A stretch of 64,000 nucleotides of DNA. Origin: Verticillium longisporum. Its lineage: Eukaryota > Ascomycota > Sordariomycetes > Glomerellales > Plectosphaerellaceae. Within the stretch, counting starts at the first letter, position 1, and every line of letters begins with the position of its first letter. The notes beneath the pieces are model-generated. The model did not search any database. It had not been told where the DNA came from and saw only the letters and a program-made list of their open reading frames with translations. The stretch lies in the NCBI GenBank assembly GCA_019188255.1, contig JAETXT010000001.1, forward strand, positions 8,122,001 to 8,186,000, written 5' to 3'. Below are positions 11,540-22,203 of the stretch, one piece after another. The position numbers were made by a program, and so were the translations under genes.

Positions 11540-11785
11540 TCAGGGCGTAGGCGTCAGAGGCACGGCGGCACAGGCAGCGCAGCAGGTGCCAAAGGCGGCA
11601 TTGCACGCCAGCACCGACGCGGGAGCGGTGGCGCCGAGCGTGGCACCCCAGGTGAAGCCTGCGGCCCCGTAGCAGGCTATGACGACGCTGGCGCAGCCGG
11701 CCTGACAGATGCCGTAGGCCACGGGGCCGGCGGAGGCGGGGACGGCAGCCAGGGCGGTAAGCTGGACGATCTTTGTTGGGCGCAT
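11540..11785 (-). CDS. Small secreted cysteine-rich protein, zygote-specific-protein type
   Basis: This single-exon ORF encodes 81 residues. An N-terminal signal peptide (MRPTKIVQLTALAAVPASAG) is followed by GPVAYGICQAGCASVV, GAAGFTWGATLGATAPASV, and a cysteine cluster GTCCAACAAV; there are seven cysteines. The glycine/alanine-rich core with regularly spaced Cys is what fungal genomes annotate as 'zygote-specific protein', a small family of mostly unknown role. Methionine 11785 is chosen because it directly precedes the signal peptide; longer in-frame readings up to 12106 have no support. The protein probably acts outside the cell or at the wall. Function is not known, and the odd cysteine number is unusual if all cysteines form disulphides. 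Confidence 0.72.
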   Translation of the reverse strand: MRPTKIVQLTALAAVPASAGPVAYGICQAGCASVVIACYGAAGFTWGATLGATAPASVLACNAAFGTCCAACAAVPLTPTP

Positions 11786-12709
11786 TCTTTTGGCGGGGTT
11801 GGTTTGGGTTCGGGTGACGAGTGTCCTTGGCTGATGGATTTCGTGTTGCTGTCTGAAGAACGAGTCGTTGGTATGTCTGGTTGCGAGTGGCGTCGTCTGC
11901 TCAAGAGGCTGCTGACGGCCTTTTGGGACTTTATAATGGAGGAAACGTCCGGGGGTGTCATGTACGGTGGGAGGTCTACCGCCGCCTGGTTGGTTCGAGA
12001 TCAGGCTGGTGTGACCTCTTGTCTCGCTGCCTGACTGGACTACAATGCCTTGATGATGCCGCGTGAGGCAACATGCAGACACATGGCCTGATCTGATGTT
12101 TGCCATGGGTGGGAAGAGCTGACAGGCTACCTGGTGGACGTGATGATTGCGTCGCTTTGTTGGCCCAAAGGGTGACCTAACGGCCGTGTGTTTGGAAGAA
12201 GCGCTTGGAACTGATTCTGCTGGAACAGACCATTCGAGCTGTATGGTTGGCGGCTAACTTGATACGAACTAATCGTAGACTCGAGAAAGGTCGGGGTAGT
12301 GACCTGGTTGCCGTCGGGATGATGCATGTCGATGAAGAGGCTTGTGCCGAAGGAGTGGACAACGGAGTGATACCTCTTGGTGACGCTATCTGTCAGAGAC
12401 CATCTGCTTGCGATTCTGTAATTTATTTCTTGAACTGCACGCTCTATGCGTTGGCCGTTGATTTGTTGTCTCGTCTGAACACTATGCTCCATGCAGGAGA
12501 GGTTCATATCCGCGGCATGTGCAGCCCAGTGATCCAGGCTCCGACATTCGCATTCGCGTGTCTTTCACGTGTCTCTGACGACGAAGTAATGGAAGCGTCT
12601 CTCTGCGAGAGAACAACACTGGTGAGGGTATCGATTTATTGAACAATACGCGATTGAAGTCCCAAAAGCCTAAACGCCGTGCCATGCAAAAATGTGTGGG
12701 TGAAGAAAG
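11786..12709. other. Intergenic, no gene seen
   Basis: This 924-base stretch holds the promoter side of the small cysteine-rich gene and the 3' side of BUD23. The ORFs at 12127-12642 carry no motif and unlike codon usage. Confidence 0.5.
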
Positions 12710-13619
12710 CTAAAAGGCAACGCGCCGTTGGCGACCGGTGTACTTGGACGTCGACTTGACAACCTTGCCCTTGCGCTCCATCTGCTCCTTCTTGTGAACG
12801 ATCCAGGCCTTGCTGCCCTTCTTGCCCCCCCTTCCCCGCCTCCTCGGCCTCCCTCCTCTCGTCCGGGACGCGGACGTTGCCCATGCCGCCGACGACGCCC
12901 GTGATGTCGCCGGCACCGCCGCCGGCACCGCCGCCGCCCACCGTCAGGACGAGGTACAGCTTGACGTTCTTGGTCTCGGGGTCGTCCTCGAGGATACCGG
13001 CGCCGAAGCCGGCCTTGACGGCGGCCTGCGTGATCATGTTCCTCTGCGTGTCGTTCTTGGGGTAGAACTGGCACACGGCCTTGCCGCCCCTGCGCAGCGA
13101 GGCGTAGAGCCCGTTGAAGAAGCGCGTCAGGCGGCCGACGGGCGACGTGTCGCTGCTCTCGGCGTTGCAGAGCCACTGGATGGCCGAGATGCTGATGGCG
13201 GCGTCGAAGGAGCCGGCGCGGAAGGGCACGCCCTGGCCTATGTCGGCGAGCATGAGGTCGCCTTCGACGTCTCGCTGTAGGGCAATGTCGAGCATGGACG
13301 GCGACACGTCCATGCCGATCCACGTGTGCGGTCCGCCGTGCTCGGGGAGTTCGGCGGTGAGGATCTCGCCGGAGAGACCGCTGCCGCAGCCGACGTCGAG
13401 GATGAGGGAGGGGGATTGCAGGTCGAGGAGCTCGAGGGCGCGACGCGTCATGGACGCCTGGATGTTCTGGATACGGGACGACGTTGTGTATTTGCGCGCT
13501 TCCGTGTCGTTGTAATGGATGTCGGCCGCGCTGGGGAGGGCGTTAGCTTTTGGGGGGGTTCACGATGGTAGCGGGGTTGGTTGGTGGTGTACTGACAGGG
13601 TATCTTCGGGGCGCGACAT
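12710..13619 (-). CDS. BUD23: 18S rRNA (guanine-N7) methyltransferase Bud23, frame break near C-terminus
   Basis: Exon 1 (13619-13597) encodes MSRPEDTL. A 66-base intron (13531-13596) follows, and exon 2 continues AADIHYNDTEARKYTTSSRIQNIQ, the Bud23 start. The SAM-binding motif LDVGCGSGLSGE lies near residue 53 and GMDVSPSMLDIA follows; ISISAIQWLCNA is the motif-IV region. The C-terminus KAWIVHKKEQMERKGKVVKSTSKYTGRQRRVAF is the typical basic tail that binds the small-subunit precursor. Just before it, at a run of seven C on the + strand (12825-12831), the frame shifts. One base fewer, or two more, restores it and gives about 280 residues. The enzyme methylates G1575 (yeast numbering) of 18S rRNA together with Trm112. 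The gene is likely essential or growth-relevant, so a sequence error is more probable than gene loss. Confidence 0.9.
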
Positions 13620-14066
13620 GATGGCGGTTGGGGGGTCGAAAGGCGTAAATTGAGTGCCGAATGAGTGATGTTGGTGCGGGTCTTTGCGATGACCAGAGAT
13701 CAGACTTTCCCACGTCGCGCTGTCGTCGTCGCTTGCAGTTGATGTCGTCGTCTCGTCGAAACGCTGAATCCAGAAATTGAAGATTTTCGGTGCGGATAGC
13801 TATCGATAAGATTTTGGCGGGGTGTTGCCCAGATGTCCAAGCCAAAGTCAAGGTGCATCAGGCTTGAGCCAGGGTGTCCACCCCAGCCTTAGCTAAGCGT
13901 CAAGGGGCAGCCATTCGCTGCAGGAGGACACGCTCTAAATTTCGGGGCGACCAACATGCCAGCACTGCCTGCTCTGCCCTTCCCCTGACGTGATAGCTGT
14001 CGCTCTTTTCATTCTTTACACGTACGCTTCAAGAAGATCGGGAGACGTTGTTCTGAAACCGCCATC
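13620..14066. other. Divergent promoter region of BUD23 and SVP26
   Basis: Both genes start away from this 447-base segment. No ORF or clear TATA box is seen. Confidence 0.5.
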
Positions 14067-14858
14067 ATGTGGATTCTTCCTATTCTCGGGGTTATTGGCT
14101 CCATCGTGGGCTTCTGCTTCCTGACCTTGGCAATCGGTACGGCCCACTTGATCGCGCGCAGACGCGACCCCTTGGATTTTGAGGACTTGCGGACTGACGT
14201 GCGATGGTGTAGCGTCGGGTCTTTACTACCTGTCCGAGCTGGTCGAGGAACACACGGTGCTCGCCAAGCGCCTGTTGACGCAACTGATTTACATTATTGT
14301 CGTTCTCCAGCTTCTACTATGGGCCGTGGACGGGCTCTCGTTCAAGCTGACGCTTCTGTCCATCTTCTCGCACATCGTCTACCTTGGCAACATGCGGCGC
14401 TTCCCTTACGTTCAGCTCACTGATCCGCTGTTCCTTACCTCCTGCGGTAAGTTGTCTCTGCGGACCTTTGGCGGCATGTCGCATAGGCTGACCCTTCCAT
14501 AGCTCTCGTGCTCACAAACCACTACTTCTGGTTCCGCCACTTCTCCGATACCCAAGCGCGATCCTACTCCAACATGCGCTCCATCTACGACCAGCCTGAT
14601 ACTCCCTCGTTCACGCAAATCGCCTCCTACTTTGGCATCTGCGTTTGGCTGGTGCCTTTCGCTCTGTTCGTCAGCTTGTCAGCCAGCGACAACGTCCTCC
14701 CCACCATGGGCAGCGAAACACCCTACCAGCAGGCCGATGGAAAGAACAAGCGACAGGGCATGGTCAAGGCGCTGGTTGACTCTGTTACCGGCGGCATCGG
14801 TCAGGTTGTTCAGTCAGTCGGCTTGCAGCAGCGGTCTGGAAACGCGTGGAATGACTGA
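14067..14858 (+). CDS. SVP26: Svp26/TEX261 (Erv26) ER-Golgi membrane cargo receptor
   Basis: Three exons (14067-14136, 14213-14446, 14503-14858) give 219 residues. Hydrophobic segments are MWILPILGVIGSIVGFCFLT, TQLIYIIVVLQLLLWAV, LTLLSIFSHIVYLG and ASYFGICVWLVPFALFVSL. Family motifs SGLYYLSELVEEH, GNMRRFPYVQLTDP and TNHYFWFRHF identify Svp26/TEX261. In yeast this receptor loads mannosyltransferases and alkaline phosphatase into COPII vesicles. The C-terminal ~60 residues are hydrophilic and rich in Gly/Gln, facing the cytosol in the known topology. Both introns have consensus ends and a CTGAC-like branch site, and all joins keep the frame. Confidence 0.92.
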
Positions 14859-16335
14859 GCGGATGAAATGTGAGGAGACGTTCGATGACGTGTAAGCGGC
14901 CCATACATTCTCCCGAGGTTGCGCAAGGCTAATTTGATGGCAGATGTAAGGTGGAATTAAAATCACTTCTAGACCATCTATTACCTCCGCGGCGAACATC
15001 ATTCAACACAAGACCAACCAGAATCAAGCCGCACGCGCTGGCCATATGGACCCCTCGAAGGCGAGTAGTGCTTCCCTCTGAGGTCCTAGCGTGCCACTCT
15101 ACCTGCTACCACGGCCGTGGTCGATGCGTGCTGTGGTGCAGTACACGACTCTCTGCCGGATGCTGTGAGTGGACAGTACCCCCCATTGTGCGAATGCCTG
15201 TATCTGAGACCAGACGGCACGATGGGGAACTGCCAGTGAAGGTCCTGTATCGTATTGAGCCTCATCATGGGGCGCGCTCGGTTGGTCTTGACTTTTCTTG
15301 CGAGCTTCAATCGCTCCAAGATGAGCTGGCTGACGGTGTTCGCGTCCCAAGCGAATATTCACCGCTTGAGCAAATAGACATGATCTAGTCTTGACCCAAA
15401 TAAACTACAAGCCCGGTCAACTCAACTTGCAACGCGTATCTGGTGGCTTTTGCGTTCCTCACGGGGCACAGTTGATTACTAATAAGTACCCCTTTCGCAA
15501 TATCTCGCACGTGATACTGGCTTCCGCCACACCAGGCGCACCGCCACACTCTTGATTCCCGCCCAGCGGATGCGCCCCTCTTGGTGACCTCGCTCTCGTC
15601 TTCCGTCACGGTGGCGACAAAACAGTGGATTTCTCCTTCTTTAGCATACAACTCACTACATCCGGAACTTTTATTCCCAGTAATCTTCCTCATTGGATTG
15701 GAGCTGTGGCCGCGTGGGCCTCCTTCATGCGACCGACGCCTTGACTCTTGACTCGACTGCGCCGGCAGCCTAGTGTGTCGTGGCTGTGCAGTATAGACAT
15801 GGCTCGCACGTAGGAGCCCTCTCGCTAAACCTCGGCTTGCACTTTCCATTGAATTCTTCTTTCGTTCCGAATCTCGTTAATGGAAGCGTCTGCTGAGAAG
15901 AATCGATTGAGCTGCTCCCGCGTGACCTATTTTGCTGTGCAGGTTGCCTCTTCAAGAGGCCAGACAAGGCTCTTGCGTTGCCAAGACTTGACACATCAGT
16001 GGCGGGTGCATCCAGACCCACACGGAATTGTGGCTGGAGCATGATGCACCAGTGACAACCCCAAGCTGACGTCGCCTTGCTGCGACAACCATCCACTGCA
16101 GGCATCCATTTTGGCATCCACGTTGGCATCGATCCCAGCATCTGTCATGTGTGATCCAATGGCATGTGCGCTGCGGCTCAAGCCCCCGAGGCCTCGTAAT
16201 CTGTCGTCGTCGCCGGCGGATCTCTATAAACATGGGCGGCGTCCGACCTGAGGGGCATGTGCCTCTAGAGTGTTCATTGCTTTCCTCACCATTCTCCTCG
16301 CTCCCAGACACTTGAACCCAAGCACACGTACACAT
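14859..16335. other. Intergenic 1.5 kb, no gene seen
   Basis: ORFs on both strands here are short, overlap one another and carry no recognisable domain. A TATAAA box at 16225-16230 probably belongs to the dynamin-like gene downstream. Confidence 0.5.
16225..16230 (+). promoter_or_regulatory. Probable TATA box of the dynamin-like gene
   Basis: TATAAA lies 111 bases before the chosen start codon, in an otherwise GC-balanced upstream region. It is followed by pyrimidine-rich sequence, as is common near fungal transcription starts. Confidence 0.4.
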
Positions 16336-18916
16336 ATGGGCTCATTTTTCGTTACACCTCCAACACCGACCACTCCTACCGAACGACGGACTGAGCTCAT
16401 GACCAGGCCCGAACGCACCATGGCGCCGTCCATCGATTCGGCCCTGGGCACAGCCGACATGGCCAACGAGCAGAGGGGCCTTCTCGAGCTCATCGACAAG
16501 CTTCAGTTCGCTCAGCTTGACAATGTCAAGCTGCCGCAAATCGTCGTTGTGGGCGATCAGTCTGCAGGCAAGAGTTCTGTTCTCGAAGCCATCACCGGCA
16601 CCCCATTTCCTCGCGATGCCGGCGCTTGCACACGATTCGCAACCGAGATTCGTATGAGGCGATCAAACGAGCCGTCACTCACTGTCTCCATTATTCCGGA
16701 TAAGCATCGCAATTTTCGCGACCAGGAGCGTCTGAAGCAATTCGGCGGCATGGTCGACCACGACATGCCCTTTGACGCATTGATGCGGTCTGCCGTCGAT
16801 CTCATCGCTCCCAAGAACATTCCCGGCAGGTTTGCCGCCCGCGACATCTTGGTCGTCGAGAAGCGTGGTCCTGACATGCCTCTGCTCACTCTTGTTGACT
16901 TGCCGGGCCTTGTTCGGAATGCCAACAACGACCAATCGCTCGATGACATCAAGACGATCGACACCCTCTGCGACCGCTACATGAAGAGCTCTCGCACCAT
17001 TATCCTCGCCGTCGTTGGAGGCAACACCGACTATGTGCAAGCACCCATCCTCACAAAAGCCCGCCAGTTCGACCCCAGTGGTTCCCGCACCATTGGTGTC
17101 TTGACGAAGCCCGATCTTTGCGAGTCGATCGGCCTCGAAGACAAGTTTATCGATCTCGTCCAGAACAGAGACCAGGCCAATTTCTTCAAGCTCGGCTGGT
17201 ATGTCTTGCTGAACCCTGGACCTCGCGACCAAGGCCAGCCCTGGCCTACTGCTCGCGAGCGTCAGGAGCGCGAGCAAGAATTCTTCGGCCGCGGCAAGTG
17301 GCGCGCCCTGCCAGAGTCCATGTGCGGTGTGCCGGCGCTGAAGCAGAAGCTCAGCGTCCAGCTGCAACGTCACATCGGCCGCCACGTCAAGACGCTCAGG
17401 AAACAGATCCAGACGGCGCTGGATACTTGCGACACGGAGCTCAAGTCCATGGGCGAAGGCAAGGACACGGTCCCCGAGATGCGGGTCGAGCTTGTGGAAC
17501 TCTTCTCGTCTTCCAAGGAGCTCGTCATTCCCGCCGTCTACGGTTTCTACAAGAACCCTCCTCGCAAGAACTTCTTCCGCGCCACGGCCGACCCTCGAGG
17601 CACGCCCGCCCAAAACCTTCGCGCCCGCGCCATTGAAGAGAACGAGAAGTTTTCGCATCGCATTCGCCAGAACGGCCGCAAGTTTGGCTTTGCCTCGTCG
17701 ACCGACCCCCGTGCGCCCAACGCTGTGCCCCTCGGCGACAGCGGCAAGAAGGAGTTTGTCGCGCACGAGGTCGAGATGCTCCTGCGCCAGATTCGCGGTT
17801 CGGAATTCCCCATGGACCCCAAGCCTCGTGCCGTCTACATGCTCTTCCAGAGCTACTCGGAGAACTGGCCCAAGCTGGCCCAGGAGCACAAGGACAACCT
17901 TGGAGTCGTCTGCAATGAGTTTCTCAGTGAGGTGATTGACTTTGCCTGGCCGCAGCGCATGAGGGAGCCGCTTCGCGCGCAGTTCCTCGATCCTCAGATG
18001 AGGGCCCTCATGGCCAGCGCCCAGGAGGAGCTCGAGCGACTTACACAAGACATGAACCTTGAGATTCAGCCCTATGATCCCGAGTACGAAGAGCGCCTGC
18101 GCAAGTGGCACGTCGAGACGACAAAGGACGGCGGCACCTATAACGAGGCGCAGGAGGTTTTGGAGAAGATGTTGATCTTCTACGAGCTTGCCGCCAAGAC
18201 TTTCATCCGCAACACCATCACACAAGTCATTGAGCGTCACCTGCTGCAGGGCATGTATGGTATCTTCAACTCGGTCGCCATCATGGGTATGGCGGATGAC
18301 GGCGTCGAGGCCATCGCAGCTGAAAACAAGGAAACGCGCGACAAGAGGATGGCGCTCAAGACACAGAAGAACGCCATTGAGGAGGCTAGAGACATTTGCG
18401 CCAGCCTCCAAGGAGTTGCGGGCCTATGCTGATGAAGATCGCGACATCGAGGAAACCTCCGACGAGGACGACGAGTCGCGTCCCCAGGAACGCCCCCAAC
18501 AGCACCCACGACAAGCCACCGCGCCCTCAAGCACCCAGCCTCCCCCTCCCAGGACATCGGCCGAAGCTCATCGCCCAGCGCGCAAGCCCACGGCACCCCA
18601 GGCTGATGCCGCCGCGAACGGCAACTACACCCATGCGTCGAATGGCGCGCCCCAGGGCCTGCCCACGCCCCGCGTCGAGGCACCTCGCATCCAGAGCTCG
18701 GGCGATTGGCACGGCGAGGAGCAGCCGGTGCGGTCGGTGCCGCATCATGCCCCGCCCCCGCCGCCGCGGCCCGAGAAGCTGCGGACGGAGGACCAGTACG
18801 GGGTCAGCCCTGTGGAGAACGGCTACGGGTCGTACGTCGGCGAGACGGAGTATCCCCCTTCGGCGTCGCGGGACTCGAGGCGCGTGTCGGCGAAGAAGCT
18901 GTTCGGCAGGTCGTGA
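16336..18916 (+). CDS. Dynamin-family GTPase with disordered tail, one frame break
   Basis: ATG 16336 (MGSFFVTPPTP) is chosen; 16399 and 16420 are alternatives. The GTPase has G1 GDQSAGKSS near residue 73, a conserved switch Thr in GACTRF, G3 DLPGL near 188 and G4 TKPD near 256. A stalk region follows, ending in a GED-like segment (FIRNTITQVIERHLLQGMYGIFNSV). This matches the fungal dynamin/Mx-like group outside the Vps1 and Dnm1 clades. At 18407-18409 the frame is lost: the first frame stops at 18432. The +1 frame continues KELRAYADEDRDIEE into a Pro/Gln/Ser-rich tail ending SAKKLFGRS. Removing one base gives 859 residues; no intron with usable ends explains it. The role is probably membrane remodelling; the cargo membrane cannot be told. 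Confidence 0.86.
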
Positions 18917-19511
18917 GGTGGTGGAGCTGAGTGATTCGTGGCATGATAGCGGGATGCATTTATTTGGGGCTCATTTCTTTTGGAAGGAGGAATTGGGATG
19001 TCACGGGTTGGATCGAGCCTTGGTATTTTGGGAGTGCATGGTGAAGTGGTACGATAGATACGATAGATACAATATACCCCATAAGAGTTTGGACACTACG
19101 AAATAGGTACATGATCCGTCATGATGTGTACATGTGATGAAACAGGCGAGACTAATAATGCAGGGGATTGGCTCCGTAGCGTGGAAGTGACTAAGTGACG
19201 TGTGGTTGCGAGCGGTCAGTGTTGCATCACAATGTTACATAGAATGTTTGATTGATGACGCAGGTTAGTATTGACAACGTCAACCATGTATGTTCATAGT
19301 GTTGCGATTTCTGACGATGTACCGGCCACAAGTGGGCTAGCCTTGCTGGACAACCATGTGTACTTGTCCATCTGAACCAACCCATTGGCTTGATCGCATA
19401 ACAGCACCAGTCACAATGCGAAGCGATTAAAGGTCATAATCTCATTGAATCCTGCCTAACAGGCCCCTGCGCCTAGCTCCGATGAATATGCAATACACGC
19501 TGTCAACCATT
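18917..19511. other. Convergent intergenic region, no gene seen
   Basis: This holds the 3' ends of the dynamin-like and oxidoreductase genes. The sequence is moderately AT-richer than its neighbours and carries no ORF of note. Confidence 0.5.
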
Positions 19512-20564
19512 TCACGCCTTGACCTTGAGGATGGCCTTGCCAAAGTTCTTGCCGTGGAAGATGCCAACCAGACCCTCGGGCGCGTTCTCGATGCCCTCGG
19601 TCACGTCGACCTTGGCCTTGATCTTGCCGTCGGCGAGCAGGGGCTGGACCTTGTCGTTGAAGGCCTGGTAGCGCTCGGGGGTGAGGCTTACGATGAAGCC
19701 CTTGAAGGTCAGGGACTTGCCGATGATGTTGAAGAGGTTCTTGACGCCGTAGCGGTCCTCGGGCTTGACGTTGTAGTCGACGATGGAGCCGCAGGCGATG
19801 ATGCGGCCGTGCTTGTTGATGGCGTGGAGGGCGGCCTCGAGCTGGGCGCCGCCGACATTGTCAAAGTAAATGTCGATGCCGTTCGGGGCCAGGCGCGCGA
19901 GGGCCTCGTTGGCGTCTTCCGTCTTGTAGTTGAAGGCGCCGTCGAAGCCGAGCTCGTTGGTGATGAAGTCGATCTTCTCCTGCGAGCCGGCTGAGCCGAT
20001 GACCTTGGGGCCCTCGGCCTTGGCGAGCTGGCCGACGAGCTGGCCGACGGCGCCGGCGGCCGAGGACACGAAGATGGTCTCGCCGGCGACGGGCTTGCCG
20101 ATCTCGTAGAGGCCCTCGTAGGCCGTGGTGCCCGGCATGCCGAGCACGCCGATGAAGTAGTGGACGGGCAGGTTGTGGGGGTTGTGGACCTTGCGGAGGC
20201 CCATGGGCTTGAAGGCCGGAGCCGGAATGACGGCGTACTGGGCGTTCTGGCCGTAGAAGGAGACGAGCTCGTCGCCGACGGCGAACTCGGGCGTGTCAGA
20301 GCGGAGGACCTTGACGACCGAGGCGCTCACTATGGGCTGGACGAGGTCGAAGGGGGGCGAGTATGACTTGATCTTGGGGTCGCGCATGCGGCCGCGCATG
20401 TAGGGGTCGAAGGAGGTGTAGAGGACCTCGACGAGGACACCGCCGTGGAGGGGCGCATTCTCGAGGTCAATGGGCCTGTCCTCGATGACGAGGTCCTCGC
20501 CAGGGACGGGGAAGCCCTGGGGCGCCTTCTTGAAGATGAAGGACTTGTTGGAGGTGGGCGCCAT
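19512..20564 (-). CDS. NADP-dependent MDR oxidoreductase (leukotriene B4 dehydrogenase / PTGR-like)
   Basis: This single-exon gene encodes 350 residues starting MAPTSNKSFIFKKAPQGFPVPG. It shows the zinc-free medium-chain reductase pattern: SFDPYMRGRMRDPKSY-like segment near residue 60, GMPGTTAYEGLYEIGKP, nucleotide-binding SSAAGAVGQLVGQLAKAEG, IDIYFDNVGG and GSIVDYN. It ends with AIENAPEGLVGIFHGKNFGKAIL-like sequence. Family members reduce alpha,beta-unsaturated ketones and aldehydes with NADPH in the cytosol. No catalytic zinc ligands are present, as expected. An upstream in-frame extension to 20699 is rejected, because the family start is at MAPTSNK. The substrate cannot be told; the neighbouring genes give no pathway context. 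Confidence 0.92.
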   Translation of the reverse strand: MAPTSNKSFIFKKAPQGFPVPGEDLVIEDRPIDLENAPLHGGVLVEVLYTSFDPYMRGRMRDPKIKSYSPPFDLVQPIVSASVVKVLRSDTPEFAVGDELVSFYGQNAQYAVIPAPAFKPMGLRKVHNPHNLPVHYFIGVLGMPGTTAYEGLYEIGKPVAGETIFVSSAAGAVGQLVGQLAKAEGPKVIGSAGSQEKIDFITNELGFDGAFNYKTEDANEALARLAPNGIDIYFDNVGGAQLEAALHAINKHGRIIACGSIVDYNVKPEDRYGVKNLFNIIGKSLTFKGFIVSLTPERYQAFNDKVQPLLADGKIKAKVDVTEGIENAPEGLVGIFHGKNFGKAILKVKA

Positions 20565-21455
20565 TGTGTATGTGTGTAGGTGGGTTGTGTTGGTGTTGAG
20601 GGGTATCTGTGTAATGGAAAAAATGCGGGGCACAATGTGTCGCAGGATCGATAGAGTGCTGATAGATGATGGGACTAGGGGCTGTGAAGATGATGGCATA
20701 TGTCAAGGAGGAGGAGGCCAGGTCGAGGCTTTATATCGGTTGACAGCCATCACCATTACCAAGCCAGGATCCAGTCTGTGTTTTGGCGTAGGCGCCATCG
20801 GCAGACCCCATTGTCACGTCATGGACGTGCAAAAGATTTGATTGATCGAAGAGATTCTGACGTTCTGGGCGAGTAAGGGTAGCTGCTGTTTGCTGTACAG
20901 GATGGATGGGTTCGCCTGGTTTCGATTCGACGTTGCCTGGTGGGTGCGGTGGGTGCGGTGGGGGTTGTGACGAAAAGAGACATGACGCCGTTCCCGAGAG
21001 ATCATCGAGGTCCTTGATTGGGTCAAGACCAGAGACCAGCGAGTAGGGGACCTCGGCTTGCTTACAGAGCAGAGACGCGGCCTCGGTTCCTGCGCCTTAC
21101 CCATGCACCTATCCATAAGTCAAGACCCTTTAATGCAATAAACAGAATCCGAGTTCCCCTTTTCCTGCAAACTCTTGCCTTGCCTTCTATTGCCCTCCCT
21201 TAACCCCGCCATTCTCACTTCTTCTTCATGCTGCCTCCCTCAACACGGATCAGCCTTCACCGATCCCCCCCCCCCCCAGCCCTATCAGTCATTATCGCCG
21301 AAAGTCAATTTACTGAAATGACTGACTTTTGCCATGTTCACAGCTCCCAAACCGGTTCGGGCGGCAGGGCGGCCTGACATCATGCCGACCTCTACTCCAC
21401 CACGCTACCTCCGAAAGCAAAGCTTCTGCCACGCAACACGGCCCACGACCCCTCC
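20565..21455. other. Intergenic, no gene seen
   Basis: This contains the upstream region of the oxidoreductase and the 3' flank of the GNAT gene. A run of C (around 21266-21275) and short ORFs are all that is visible. Confidence 0.5.
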
Positions 21456-22203
21456 CTAGCTCGCGCCGTTCCTCACCATCATCCGCGCCTCAGCCACGAC
21501 CATGTCCGACTGTTTGCCATCGTCGATCCCACCGGCGGTCCCCGGCCCACTCCTGACAAGCACCGCCGGACCATCCCCCGACGGAGACTTGACCCAGACT
21601 TCCTTGTACCCACTCGCCGCGAATCCGAGCTTCTCGAAACTTCGCCGCCCCTCTTCCGTAGCCGTGAGAGCTGCAAAGTATGTCAGTCAGCAACTCGGCC
21701 TTGTCTCAACAACAGACATTTCCGACAGTTTTCTTGTCAGAAGGAAACCGAAAAGGAGAAAAAAAAAGCATACCGGACACCCCCTCGACAACGTATCCCT
21801 CCCCCTGCGCAGCCTTGACCAATCCGTCGACGGCAAACCGCGCAAAGCCCCTGACAGCATCCCCCTGCACCTCCTCGACCAGCTTCTCAATGTGGAACAC
21901 ATGCACGCCGACGGCGTCGCCCTTGGTCCGCGAAAAGTCCCGCGCCGCATCCACGGCCGACTCGCGCAGCGTGCCGACGCCGAGGTCCCGCCACGCCGGC
22001 ACGGCGAGCGGCAGCCCGACGACGACGCCGACGAGCGTGTCGCCGGCGTGCAGGGCCATCGACAGCTCCGGCGCCGCGGCGCCCCAGGCCTCGAGGCGCT
22101 CGAGGGGCAGGCCTGCCGGGTACATGGCCTCATCCGAGCTGTGGATGGACTGCACCATCTCGGGCGACAGCGGCGTGCGTGTGATGTAGGATGTCCAGTC
22201 CAT
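21456..22203 (-). CDS. GNAT-family N-acetyltransferase-like protein
   Basis: Exon 1 (22203-21774) begins MDWTSYITRTPLSPEMVQSI. Exon 2 (21670-21456) is joined across a 103-base intron (GTATGC...TGCAG) so that VVEGVSA reads into LTATEEGRRSFEKLGF, giving 214 residues. The segment DTLVGVVVGLPLAVPAW resembles beta-4 of GNAT folds, HVFHIEKLVEEVQGDAVRGF a substrate/CoA helix region, and EEGRRSFEKLGFAASGY the C-terminal GNAT 'G-x-x-FEKLGF' pattern. Without the intron the first exon would end in a false tail, so the splice is well supported. The acceptor molecule is unknown. Identification rests on the fold pattern only, hence moderate confidence. Confidence 0.68.

Noticed and set aside
16675..18411. 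578-codon - strand ORF
   Set aside because: It is antisense to the dynamin GTPase domain and has no motifs of its own.
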